From a virus: DNA of 58,026 nucleotides. Shown here piece by piece: positions 39,765 to 47,774 of the stretch; position 1 is the stretch's first letter; the number at the start of each line of letters is the position of its first letter. A program made the position numbers and the translations under genes. The notes beneath the pieces are model-generated. The model made no database searches, was not told the DNA's origin, and saw only the letters and a list, made by a program, of their open reading frames with translations. The stretch covers positions 1 through 58,026 of IMG/VR virus record IMGVR_UViG_3300003323_001276. One strand, written 5' to 3'.

Positions 39765-40913
39765 ATGGAAAATTTCGAAGATATGTTGCAAAAAGGTTTC
39801 TATGACGAGAACAGTCGAAAAGAAGCCCATGATTTTGCAAAAAATAATCAATCCCTTGATCCGAATGCAGCTGAACTATTAAAAATGTTTCCTGCTTCGG
39901 GCTTGGATAATCCTGTAATAATGCCAAACCCCCATAAAGACATACCCGAATATAAGCAAGAAAAGTTTAGCGACCAAGGGGAGGGGCAAGATAATGGTGA
40001 GGCAAAATCCAAAAAATTAACTCAAAACCAACGCCTTAAAAAACAGCTTGAGGAAAAAGAAAAAGAAAATGCAACGTTAAAAAAAGCAAACGATGAATAT
40101 ATCCTTGCTCTTGCCGCACAAAAACAAAAAGATCTTAATGCGTCCATGTTGATTCTTGAGAAAGATAAGAAGGAATTTGCTAAGCTTGCGGCTGACGAAG
40201 CATATCGCGAGGAATATTATAGAGCTAATGAGCAATATAATGAGGCTCACCAAGCAAAAATACGCGCCATGAGGGCGATAGCAGAAGAGGCTAAGCGCGA
40301 AGAAGATATCAGGATTCTCAAGAGGGATTATGAACAAACAAACCAAATTATTAATCAAGCTTACCAAGAATATCAACAAAAAGACTATTCCTACAAACCC
40401 CAGTACGAATACGAAACAGATGACAACAAAAACGACGCCCAAGAAAGATTCCTAAGGGCGCACCCTTTTTTGGATATGCGTGGTAATAACCCCAACTTTT
40501 CTAAAAACTTAAAGGACGAGGCAGATAAATTAGCTAATACCTTGGCAGATAAATACAAAATAGAAGGAAGAGGTAAAGAAGTATATACCGATTCATTTTA
40601 TGAGGATTTGTCACGAACGTTAAAGGACAATCTAAGAAATACGTTTTCTAGCGTCCTTCCTAATCAAACTAATAACCAGCAATCTTATAACCCATATGGA
40701 GACGGAATGAACATGAACAAATTTTCTTCTGACTTTAGTGCGCCTGTAACACCTACTTCTACAAGCAGAATTAGATATTCCGCCCCCATGAATGAGGGTG
40801 ATAAACAAACAAGAGCTAACTTTATTCAAGCTGCGAAAAGTCTTGGGCTATCTGATGAAAACTTAGCAGAGAGCTACGATAATATTTACAACACATACAA
40901 AAAATCATACTAA
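39765..40913 (+). CDS. Probable scaffold protein
   Basis: 382 aa, highly charged, long coiled coil from about residue 85 to 220 (KLTQNQRLKKQLEEKEKENATLKKAN...), Gln/Asn-rich linker, and a structured C-terminal end. Placed between the co-chaperonin and the capsid region, which is the usual scaffold position. No protease motif. Would assemble the prohead and leave before packaging. Confidence 0.65.
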   Translation: MENFEDMLQKGFYDENSRKEAHDFAKNNQSLDPNAAELLKMFPASGLDNPVIMPNPHKDIPEYKQEKFSDQGEGQDNGEAKSKKLTQNQRLKKQLEEKEKENATLKKANDEYILALAAQKQKDLNASMLILEKDKKEFAKLAADEAYREEYYRANEQYNEAHQAKIRAMRAIAEEAKREEDIRILKRDYEQTNQIINQAYQEYQQKDYSYKPQYEYETDDNKNDAQERFLRAHPFLDMRGNNPNFSKNLKDEADKLANTLADKYKIEGRGKEVYTDSFYEDLSRTLKDNLRNTFSSVLPNQTNNQQSYNPYGDGMNMNKFSSDFSAPVTPTSTSRIRYSAPMNEGDKQTRANFIQAAKSLGLSDENLAESYDNIYNTYKKSY

Positions 40914-40923
40914 GGAGTAAAAA

Positions 40924-41592
40924 ATGTACCCACATAGTCAACGAGATGAGATGCAAGATCGATTTTCATTAACGAAACGTTACCAAGAGCTAAGGGGCAG
41001 AAATGCACATAGATTGGATAATGATTTTGAGGAAGCTCCCAAATGGGAGTCAGATCACAAGCTTAATATGTCAACCAACGAGCTAGATAGAATTTTCAGG
41101 GAGCGACCCGCCAACAAGCGTTATGCGCTCATCCCGTGGAAAATGGTCGATCGAATGGATAAAAAAGCTTACGCTACTAAACAGATGATCGAATTACATA
41201 GGATGCACGGATATACGATCGTTCCTGCGGCAAGACATCGCAAAGCAAACTTGGTTTCTGATCGAGTTTATCGACAACTTGATAGTTGGAGTGCCCTTGA
41301 CCGACATTCTGAACAAGAAGAGGTGCTACATGACCAAGCCATCGTTATTGAAGAAAACATCGTAATGGAAAGAGATTTGGACGAACATAATCGTTATACC
41401 GAGATGCTTCGTGAGGAAAACGCTCAGCAATATCGAGATATTGGACCTAATGGCAGATCAAACGACCCAAGAATCAACGATCGTTTTATGAAAATGCAAT
41501 ACTTGAAAGAAGATGATGCTGGTATGTATACAGATCCTTCGACCTATCTTTATGACAAGTCTCATGCGCCAGCTATAGCCTACGGCTATTAA
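40924..41592 (+). CDS. Hypothetical virion or assembly protein
   Basis: 222 aa, very hydrophilic, rich in Arg, Asp, Glu and Met, unrecognised. It follows the scaffold gene by 10 bases with AAGGAG. The arrangement suggests an assembly role. It ends the unit; a terminator follows. Confidence 0.65.
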   Translation: MYPHSQRDEMQDRFSLTKRYQELRGRNAHRLDNDFEEAPKWESDHKLNMSTNELDRIFRERPANKRYALIPWKMVDRMDKKAYATKQMIELHRMHGYTIVPAARHRKANLVSDRVYRQLDSWSALDRHSEQEEVLHDQAIVIEENIVMERDLDEHNRYTEMLREENAQQYRDIGPNGRSNDPRINDRFMKMQYLKEDDAGMYTDPSTYLYDKSHAPAIAYGY

Positions 41593-41598
41593 AGAAAA

Positions 41599-41632
41599 GG
41601 GAAGAGCTTCTTTAAGGCTCTTCCCTATTTTT
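41599..41632 (+). terminator. Terminator of the scaffold unit
   Basis: GGGAAGAGC (41599-41607)/GCTCTTCCC (41617-41625), 9 perfect pairs, followed by TATTTTT. Confidence 0.9.
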
Positions 41633-41638
41633 GTACTG

Positions 41639-41709
41639 TTTATGATACGGGGGTCGAACCCGTATACCCGACTATAAAAAGCCAGATTCTACCTTTGAAT
41701 TAATCATCA
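41639..41709 (-). tRNA. tRNA-Lys-like gene with 8-nt anticodon loop
   Basis: Minus-strand cloverleaf of 71 nt: acceptor TGATGAT/ATCATAA with one mismatch (G2xA71), D stem ATTC/GAAT, T stem ACGGG/CCCGT with loop TTCGACC. The anticodon stem CTGGC/GTCGG (with G-U pairs) closes an 8-base loop TTTTTATA, one more than the normal seven, containing TTT. No CCA is encoded. It is either degenerate or a specialised variant. It follows the tRNA-Glu-like gene and may share its promoter. Confidence 0.55.
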
Positions 41710-41721
41710 ACACATACAAAA

Positions 41722-41815
41722 CCTATAATGTTGGAATCGAACCAACTCATTCCAACGTATTCCCTTTATCCAGGAAAAAGGAAAGGCTGGTACTCTGCCA
41801 TTGAGTTAATTATAG
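41722..41815 (-). tRNA. tRNA-Glu-like gene with 22-nt insertion in the anticodon loop
   Basis: Minus strand: perfect acceptor CTATAAT/ATTATAG, TA, D stem ACTC/GAGT, anticodon stem CCAGC (41790-41786)/GTTGG (41756-41752), variable AATGA, T stem GTTGG/CCAAC, discriminator G. The loop is CTTTC, then 22 extra bases (about 41780-41759), then AC; without the insert it is CTTTCAC, exactly a Glu (TTC) loop. Part of the insert can pair with the anticodon region (CCTTT/AAAGG). No CCA encoded. A well-spaced promoter lies upstream (41823-41851). Confidence 0.7.
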
Positions 41816-41822
41816 ATTTCAT

Positions 41823-41851
41823 ATATTAACTAACTTCAAATTTCATTTCAA
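41823..41851 (-). promoter_or_regulatory. Promoter of the tRNA-like pair
   Basis: On the minus strand TTGAAA (41851-41846), 17-nt spacer, TAATAT (41828-41823), 8 bases before the tRNA-Glu-like 5' end. This supports transcription of both tRNA-like genes. Confidence 0.6.
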
Positions 41852-41964
41852 TCCCTAAAAAAGGGGCGATTGCAGCAGTTTTTACCCTCGTACTTCCCCT
41901 TTTTCTTAAACATGCGCTTCAGCTTACATTTTACCGACAAATAAACGGCTCTTATTATATTCAT
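41848..41964 (-). CDS. Possible 38-aa basic peptide
   Basis: Minus-strand ATG at 41964 behind AAAAGG (spacing 6) opens 38 codons. The product begins MNIIRAVYLSVKCKLKRMF and is Lys/Arg-rich with three Cys. Its stop overlaps the tRNA promoter. It lies in the otherwise gene-free region 41816-42206, which also holds an inverted repeat CAACTT/AAGTTG (42144-42161) but no other convincing gene. Confidence 0.35.
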   Translation of the reverse strand: MNIIRAVYLSVKCKLKRMFKKKGKYEGKNCCNRPFFRD

Positions 41965-42143
41965 TGTTTGCCTTTTGGTAATGTTTTGTATTAGTCTGAA
42001 TAATTTGTTGCGGAATTTCAACAAAAATATTACAATATACTTGCTTCTTCTGCGAACCCCTTCGGTTTTTGAAAAGCTCGAAATTATCTTGATTTTGAGC
42101 GCAAAAAGTCAAATAGTTTCAACAAAATTAAGCTTATTTTTGT

Positions 42144-42161
42144 CAACTTCAGCGAAAGTTG
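42144..42161. promoter_or_regulatory. Inverted repeat upstream of the capsid-region genes
   Basis: CAACTT-CAGCGA-AAGTTG, embedded in two copies of TTGTCAA. No good -35/-10 pair is seen, but TATAAA occurs near 42177 and the AATAATAATAAAGG leader follows. It could be an operator for late transcription. Confidence 0.4.
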
Positions 42162-42206
42162 TCAAACAAAAGGTAGTATAAAAATAATAATAAAGGACTT
42201 TTCACA

Positions 42207-43028
42207 ATGGCAACTTTCAAACCTTTTGGTTTCCAGGGGGCGTATTCAACAAGTGCGGCATCAATTGCCAAACCAACGTTGTTATCGTTCCCTTGGAATG
42301 TCGATTTTTCAGGATGGTCAGGCGACTTAGCGGTACAATATTTACCTAAATCACCTACTGAAAAAGTCAGTGCTGATGGGTACGTATACCCTGCACCAAT
42401 TTCATTTGATATTACTCCTCCTTCTGGATATAGATTTAATTACCCTCCTATTGTAGGCGTAATTGTTGGATTTAAATATACACCAACTGATAATGCGATC
42501 ACACCTAACGATACTTGGTCTTCTTATATTAGGAATACAGAAGTTGTAGGTAACAAAGTTGAAGTCATTATAAGTACGGATGCACAAGCTCGTTATTTAA
42601 TCCAATACAATGGAACGACAGAAGCTCCAGGTGTAACTTCAGATGCTTTATTTGGTGCTGGAACATTAGGAGCTGGAGCTACATATCCAAGAACGCTTCA
42701 AGGAATTGATTATGTGTTTGCACAAGGAACAGCTAATAGCTCTACTTCAACTGCAAATGGGCAACTTCCTGGCACTTCCACTATGTGTATGGCAAGCTTT
42801 GTAACCCAAACTCAACTCTTGGCGCAAGCAAACTACCCGCAAACTAAATCAACCTCTTATCCAATGTTTATACAGACTCAAAATAATTATAACGGAACAT
42901 CTGGTTGGTATGATCCTGCAAATATTGATCCAGAAACAACAAATACCATTGTAGCTGTCATGTTAAATCCAAGCTTTATGATTACAGGATCTTATCCAAT
43001 GTTGGAGCAACAACCAGCGAGTGCTTAA
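42207..43028 (+). CDS. Probable capsid decoration or minor virion protein
   Basis: 273 aa, beta-rich, Thr/Ser/Pro/Tyr-rich, no charged coiled coil. Located directly before the major capsid gene, separated by 49 bases. The leader is AAAATAATAATAAAGGA, the clearest (AAU)n leader in the genome. An ACCAACG copy lies at 42272. Decoration is inferred from context. Confidence 0.6.
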   Translation: MATFKPFGFQGAYSTSAASIAKPTLLSFPWNVDFSGWSGDLAVQYLPKSPTEKVSADGYVYPAPISFDITPPSGYRFNYPPIVGVIVGFKYTPTDNAITPNDTWSSYIRNTEVVGNKVEVIISTDAQARYLIQYNGTTEAPGVTSDALFGAGTLGAGATYPRTLQGIDYVFAQGTANSSTSTANGQLPGTSTMCMASFVTQTQLLAQANYPQTKSTSYPMFIQTQNNYNGTSGWYDPANIDPETTNTIVAVMLNPSFMITGSYPMLEQQPASA

Positions 43029-43077
43029 TTAAGATATAAAAAATTTTATAAAGTTCAGAATAAAAAAGGAATAAGAA

Positions 43078-44007
43078 ATGAACGATTTAGCGATGATCAG
43101 CAACAATATCCAGGATACGATGCCTGGATACCTATTCCACAAAGGAATATATGCTACAATGAGTAAAATGTACGAAAAAGAGTTCGATACAATTTACACA
43201 CAACGCCATACAGAATTCTCCGTAGGAAAGCGTATGATGGCTGCAGCCTCACAAATTAACGAAGGACAGCAATCACCCTATTCAACATTCTCTAACTATG
43301 GTCAAAAAGCGTTTACCTTCCCAATTTATAGCCTTCAAGTCAACATTACTCGAACATACCTCCAAGATAACCTTTATAGAGAAGTTGCACCTCAACTAGG
43401 TGTAGCATTCATTCAGTCAATGATTGAAGCGGTTAACTTAGAAGTTGCTAAGTTCTATGCGGACGGGTTTGTGGCAGGAAAGAACGTAGGTCTTGATGGT
43501 GTAACTCTTTATTCGACTGCTCACGATACAGCAAAAGGTAACGTTTCAAACACCCTTGATGGTGGTGCAATGTTAAACGTTTCGAGCTTCTATCAATTGT
43601 TGGTAAGAATGTGGAGATTTAGGGCAAATAATGGATTCTATGTTGCCAATAACAAGGCAAAAGTAGTGACATGCCCTCCTGAGGCAACAGCCAATTTATA
43701 CGTAATGCTTGAGTCTCAATTCAGCCCAAACACCAGTAGTTTCGCGGTGAACGCTGCCAGTGGCATGCGCTGGATAAGTGATGGCATTCATGTCAACCCG
43801 TATATCAATCGTGACTCAATTCTTGTCAGAACTAACTTGCCAGGATTTTACATGTTCATTCGCTGGCCGTTTGATATTTCTCAAATGCCAAACATTTCTA
43901 CCTTTACTCTATTGACCTCATGCTTTATGCGATTTGCATTAACATATGATGACTTCAGAGCGGGGCTTGGAATGCAGCAACCCTTAGGCGCGGACAACTA
44001 TATTTAA
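43078..44007 (+). CDS. Major capsid protein (HK97 fold, Mu gpT-like)
   Basis: 309 aa. The segment GLDGVTLYSTAHDTAKGNVSNTLDGGA followed by a helix and FYVANNKAKVVTCPPEATANLYVMLESQFSP is the usual pattern of Mu gpT-like major capsid proteins. The N-terminal helix contacts and the C-terminal ALTYDDFRAGLG also fit. Forms the prohead shell. Strong ribosome site AAAAAGGAA. Position after scaffold and before the tail proteins supports the call. Confidence 0.8.
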   Translation: MNDLAMISNNIQDTMPGYLFHKGIYATMSKMYEKEFDTIYTQRHTEFSVGKRMMAAASQINEGQQSPYSTFSNYGQKAFTFPIYSLQVNITRTYLQDNLYREVAPQLGVAFIQSMIEAVNLEVAKFYADGFVAGKNVGLDGVTLYSTAHDTAKGNVSNTLDGGAMLNVSSFYQLLVRMWRFRANNGFYVANNKAKVVTCPPEATANLYVMLESQFSPNTSSFAVNAASGMRWISDGIHVNPYINRDSILVRTNLPGFYMFIRWPFDISQMPNISTFTLLTSCFMRFALTYDDFRAGLGMQQPLGADNYI

Positions 44008-44020
44008 ATAGGAGGACGCT

Positions 44021-44908
44021 ATGTCCAGCTATAATTCTTATTCGCCTGGCACTACATTTTTAGACTCCATTACTACGGGTGGTTTTCTGCAATATGGTAA
44101 TGGAGCTACGGGCGTTCCAACAGGCGTTACGATGGTTTATTCTTGGAGACCACAGGCTTCGTTAGAAATTTTGAAGTTACCTGATAATAATCCTGGGTTT
44201 GCTACTCCTAAGGGTGCTTATGTGGACCTTAGTCAATCCAATCTTACAGATAAATTTGAGGTCATTAATTTTGAAGTTCCTTTGGATGTTTGTAGAACGG
44301 TTGTTATAACCGCTTCACAGAATTTTACAGTTCTGTTTTCATGTAAAGATTTTTACGGTCAAAAAATGACGTGTGGGGGTGCTTCACAATTAATTAATGC
44401 TGAACAAGCGTTCATTACTCCGAGGGGTGTGTCTGCAATCAATTCAGTATGGGTTTCAGGAGAAGCTGGTTTGAATAATGTTCAAATTAGAACACTTAAT
44501 GAAATTGAACTACCTTTTGCTGATTACAATGGGGCTGCAATATCTTTTGTTAATTACGATCAACAGCCACTATATTGTATTAAAGAGGAAGCAGAGCCGC
44601 CATATGCTTTGAAACAATTGTATGAATATAAACCTTCATCAGTGGGGCAAACATTAAGCAGTAATAATCCTAGACCCCTTTTGCTTTTAGCAAATACAGG
44701 AACGCCAACGCCCACGCCTTTTGACGGGGAAAAGGAACTTGTAATAGGTCAAAACGCAACTGGGTATGGATTCAACAAGCCTATACCCCAATCAGAGGGA
44801 GCTAGCCCCGCATTTACACTTCAAGAGCGAAATCAATTTTTAAACTTAAGTACTTATGTGTTGGGCGAACCTTCGTATAACGTAGGATGGGTAGGGTGGC
44901 AATCATGA
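44021..44908 (+). CDS. Virion protein, paralogue family member 1
   Basis: 295 aa, beta-rich. Shares with the next three products a central pattern: VVITASQNFTVLFSCKDFYGQKMT resembles NVYFSYYDQYGKKGIRKVTL and IEVSAMDRYEQKFVTK in the neighbours. Likely a capsid-decorating or tail-decorating protein duplicated in tandem. Ribosome site AGGAGG. It overlaps the next ATG by 4 bases. Confidence 0.65.
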   Translation: MSSYNSYSPGTTFLDSITTGGFLQYGNGATGVPTGVTMVYSWRPQASLEILKLPDNNPGFATPKGAYVDLSQSNLTDKFEVINFEVPLDVCRTVVITASQNFTVLFSCKDFYGQKMTCGGASQLINAEQAFITPRGVSAINSVWVSGEAGLNNVQIRTLNEIELPFADYNGAAISFVNYDQQPLYCIKEEAEPPYALKQLYEYKPSSVGQTLSSNNPRPLLLLANTGTPTPTPFDGEKELVIGQNATGYGFNKPIPQSEGASPAFTLQERNQFLNLSTYVLGEPSYNVGWVGWQS

Positions 44909-45831
44909 GCGAGAATCTATTTTTAAGCGGCTCTAATTTTCAATCAGGTTTTACTGCTGGAACATTTCAAATACCTAATGAGGTAGCTCCAGGCATTCCT
45001 GTGGGCATTGGAACACCCTATGTAATTAGAGGACCAAAACCTAGCTCTACGTTTTTAACCATAAATGATTTAAATGTAATTCCTAATACCAAAAACTTTT
45101 TAGATTTATTGCAAATTGACGGAACTTTCTTTGAAATCACTTCTACTGAGAAGATGTATAAGTTTGATTACTCAAGGGTAATTGGCGTTAAATTAGTGTC
45201 TCAGACAGTTTCGACAGATGTGAACGTTTATTTTTCCTACTACGATCAATATGGAAAAAAAGGAATTAGAAAAGTAACACTAACTGCCATAGAAGATAAC
45301 TTTGAACCCATTGTTGCATGTCTTGGCATTGCGTCTATTTATGTAGAGACAGCAGAAGCTACGGAAATTTCACTTGAGTTTAATTTATCAAACATTTTTG
45401 AGCTTCCTTTTACTGATCTAGGGCTAAAATCACAAATGTTATATTTCTCAGGGTTTAGATATAAAGATGTACCCGCCATAAACATACCCTGGATGGTAAC
45501 TTCAAATGAAGCAGAGCCATATGCCTTTACATGGGATTGCAATTATGGTGAAGCCAATAGACCAGACATTCCCATAACATTAACAACTGGTAGACCAAGA
45601 CCATGGGTTCTAATATTAAATAAATTAGATCTCTTTGATGATTCAATCGCTGATTATAGTTTTGTATTTCAGCAGGCTGTTTATGGGTTGGGCAACGGCA
45701 CCCAATTTAACAACCTTATTGGAGGCGTGCCAATTGAAGCTTTACCAAGTGTTGCAGCTAACACCTATGATGGACGATATGTTTTTGGTCCACATAATTA
45801 CACGGAAGGATTTGAGCCATGGAAAGGTTAA
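44905..45831 (+). CDS. Virion protein, paralogue family member 2
   Basis: 308 aa from ATG at 44905 (ATGA overlap). It has the same central DxYGKK block and a C-terminal FxDLFDDSIADYSFVFQQAVYGLGNGTQF, with parallels in its neighbours (member 1 GQNATGYGFN, member 3 FTQHFGFGN). Probably arises by tandem duplication. It overlaps the next gene by 13 bases. Confidence 0.65.
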   Translation: MSENLFLSGSNFQSGFTAGTFQIPNEVAPGIPVGIGTPYVIRGPKPSSTFLTINDLNVIPNTKNFLDLLQIDGTFFEITSTEKMYKFDYSRVIGVKLVSQTVSTDVNVYFSYYDQYGKKGIRKVTLTAIEDNFEPIVACLGIASIYVETAEATEISLEFNLSNIFELPFTDLGLKSQMLYFSGFRYKDVPAINIPWMVTSNEAEPYAFTWDCNYGEANRPDIPITLTTGRPRPWVLILNKLDLFDDSIADYSFVFQQAVYGLGNGTQFNNLIGGVPIEALPSVAANTYDGRYVFGPHNYTEGFEPWKG

Positions 45832-46736
45832 ATCAGGGAATAGTTTCAAAACTTATGCTTACACCCACCAACGTTAAAGATGGGATTAAAGCTGGTTCGT
45901 TTCAAGGCAATGGATACTTAGGAAGAGGTCCAGGTATTTATATCGGTGATGTTTTTCCTTATTCAATAACGCCAAATTATTCTGCAACACCATTGTTAAG
46001 TTCCGATGATTTTACAGAGATTGCCCCAAATGATTCGGTTTACTTACCACTTGGAAGCATTAATTTTGCGAATTACCCAGGTTATGTAACCAAGGTTTTA
46101 ACAAACCAGGGTTATGCGATAAAGCTAGACTACGAAAGAACTGTAAAGCTAACTTTTGATCAAGATTGCACTATCGAAGTTTCAGCAATGGATAGATATG
46201 AGCAAAAATTTGTAACCAAAACGCCAGGAATAGGAAGTGGCACACTTAATTTAGGTCCGCAGCAATATATTAGCAGCATAAAGGTTACCAATAATGGGAA
46301 TTCCAATTTAAGCTACACTTTATCGCTTGGATATACCTTTGGCGTACCATATAACATGCTTTACGATGCGGAAACATTCACTAAAATGCTAATTTATGAT
46401 GGGTTCCCATTGTATAAGACATTTAACCCTCCTGCTCCTGTTGAGTGGTTTGCAGAGATCATTAGTAGTTTACCTGCTGAAACACTTCCAAATATTACAA
46501 ATGGATTTACGCGCCCAAAGATAAACTTTGCTCAAATGTTTGAGGATGATAACTCACCCTTTGCTCAAATACCTTTTAATGGGCGAAGAGTATTAACGAT
46601 GTTTACGCAACATTTTGGATTTGGAAATTTACCGCCATATGCAACCGATAAAGATCAACAAAAATTCTTAAATGGAAACCTTCGATCGGTAATGGGTTCA
46701 CTACTGTATAACGAAAACTATGTAACGTGGATGTAA
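45819..46736 (+). CDS. Virion protein, paralogue family member 3
   Basis: 305 aa, beta-rich, in the same family as the two upstream genes by the MDRYEQKFVTKTPG and SLGYTFGVPYNMLYDAETFTKMLIYDGFPLYK blocks. The pattern of three to four similar proteins after the capsid gene suggests a set of surface or fibre components that could form heteromers. Confidence 0.65.
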   Translation: MERLNQGIVSKLMLTPTNVKDGIKAGSFQGNGYLGRGPGIYIGDVFPYSITPNYSATPLLSSDDFTEIAPNDSVYLPLGSINFANYPGYVTKVLTNQGYAIKLDYERTVKLTFDQDCTIEVSAMDRYEQKFVTKTPGIGSGTLNLGPQQYISSIKVTNNGNSNLSYTLSLGYTFGVPYNMLYDAETFTKMLIYDGFPLYKTFNPPAPVEWFAEIISSLPAETLPNITNGFTRPKINFAQMFEDDNSPFAQIPFNGRRVLTMFTQHFGFGNLPPYATDKDQQKFLNGNLRSVMGSLLYNENYVTWM

Positions 46737-46746
46737 GGAGAAAATC

Positions 46747-47379
46747 ATGCCTGGTATGTCGATAAGTTATCAAGGAAAGGTGATTTTCCCTGGGAATTCA
46801 TTATCACAGTTTTTAAGTTCAACAGATGTGAAGGCTAATGTTCCTGTTTTTACGGGCTATATACCCTCGGACTACACTCGAAAAAACTACAGGATTATAA
46901 CATTTCAAGCTGGTGATGATCCCAACACTTCAAAAGTAACATTAACTGGAATAACCCTTTACAATCAAGTTATTAAGGAGGAGGTTCAGCTCAATGGAAC
47001 TAACGCAGTAAATAGTGCGAATATGTATCGACTATTCCAGGTTATTCCTCAAGCCGATATACCTGGGTTAACTATTGGAAATGCGCAAGGAATGTCCGAC
47101 TTAATTTTTTATGATGGTACACCTACAAACCATAGAGTAATCATATCAGGAAATACGAGTATTTCTTACACAGTATATGGATTGTTGAACCCAGCCCCAA
47201 TGTCATTAGCACAATTGAATATAGAGCGTTTTCAATTGGATCCCGACTTAAGTGGAAGCGCAACTACAAATGGCTCAATAGAATATCAGGGGGCGGCGCA
47301 AAGAATCTATATCGATGTTCCGACTATCTCACCTGGTATGGACTTAACCTGGTACTGGACAACCTATAGCAACCTATAA
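46747..47379 (+). CDS. Virion protein, shorter family member 4
   Basis: 210 aa, beta-rich. ITLYNQVIKEEVQLNG aligns with the DxYG-type block of the three previous genes, but the protein lacks their C-terminal third. Ribosome site AAGGAG. A minor structural role is likely. Confidence 0.6.
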   Translation: MPGMSISYQGKVIFPGNSLSQFLSSTDVKANVPVFTGYIPSDYTRKNYRIITFQAGDDPNTSKVTLTGITLYNQVIKEEVQLNGTNAVNSANMYRLFQVIPQADIPGLTIGNAQGMSDLIFYDGTPTNHRVIISGNTSISYTVYGLLNPAPMSLAQLNIERFQLDPDLSGSATTNGSIEYQGAAQRIYIDVPTISPGMDLTWYWTTYSNL

Positions 47380-47394
47380 AAAGGAAATAAAATC

Positions 47395-47772
47395 ATGATT
47401 AAAAAATATAATGGACCTGGGGGCTACTACATAAAAGATAGCGATGTTGGTCCAGACCCTTTTTCAAAAAAAATGCTCGAAAACCCTTTTTCTTGCGAAC
47501 AATATTACAAGGATACGTGGGATAAGCCAGAAATGAGAAGCGATTATAGGTCGTTAAACTTCGCATATGAGTCATTATCACCCAAAGAGTTTGCTGGTGG
47601 GGGTGAACAATATGCCGATGCCATGTATAAGCTAGAATCAGGCGAAACAGAGCGTAAAAATCCTTTCGAACAACCTAAAAATGGCTCCGAAAGGGAAAAC
47701 TTTGGCTCTGGTAAGGCTGAAAAGTCTGAAAAACAAGAAAAAGGCTCTAGAAAGAAGCGTGGGTTTGATTAA
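47395..47772 (+). CDS. Hypothetical hydrophilic protein
   Basis: 125 aa, unrecognised, strongly hydrophilic, with a Lys/Glu/Ser-rich C-terminal tail. It lies between the virion paralogues and the ring protein and starts behind AAAAGGAAA. Could be an assembly factor. Confidence 0.6.
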   Translation: MIKKYNGPGGYYIKDSDVGPDPFSKKMLENPFSCEQYYKDTWDKPEMRSDYRSLNFAYESLSPKEFAGGGEQYADAMYKLESGETERKNPFEQPKNGSERENFGSGKAEKSEKQEKGSRKKRGFD

Positions 47773-47774
47773 AT

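Noticed and set aside
41924-42112. Minus-strand 62-codon frame in the gene-free region before the capsid genes
   Set aside because: It needs a TTG start without a ribosome site, and a better placed short frame (41848-41964) overlaps it.
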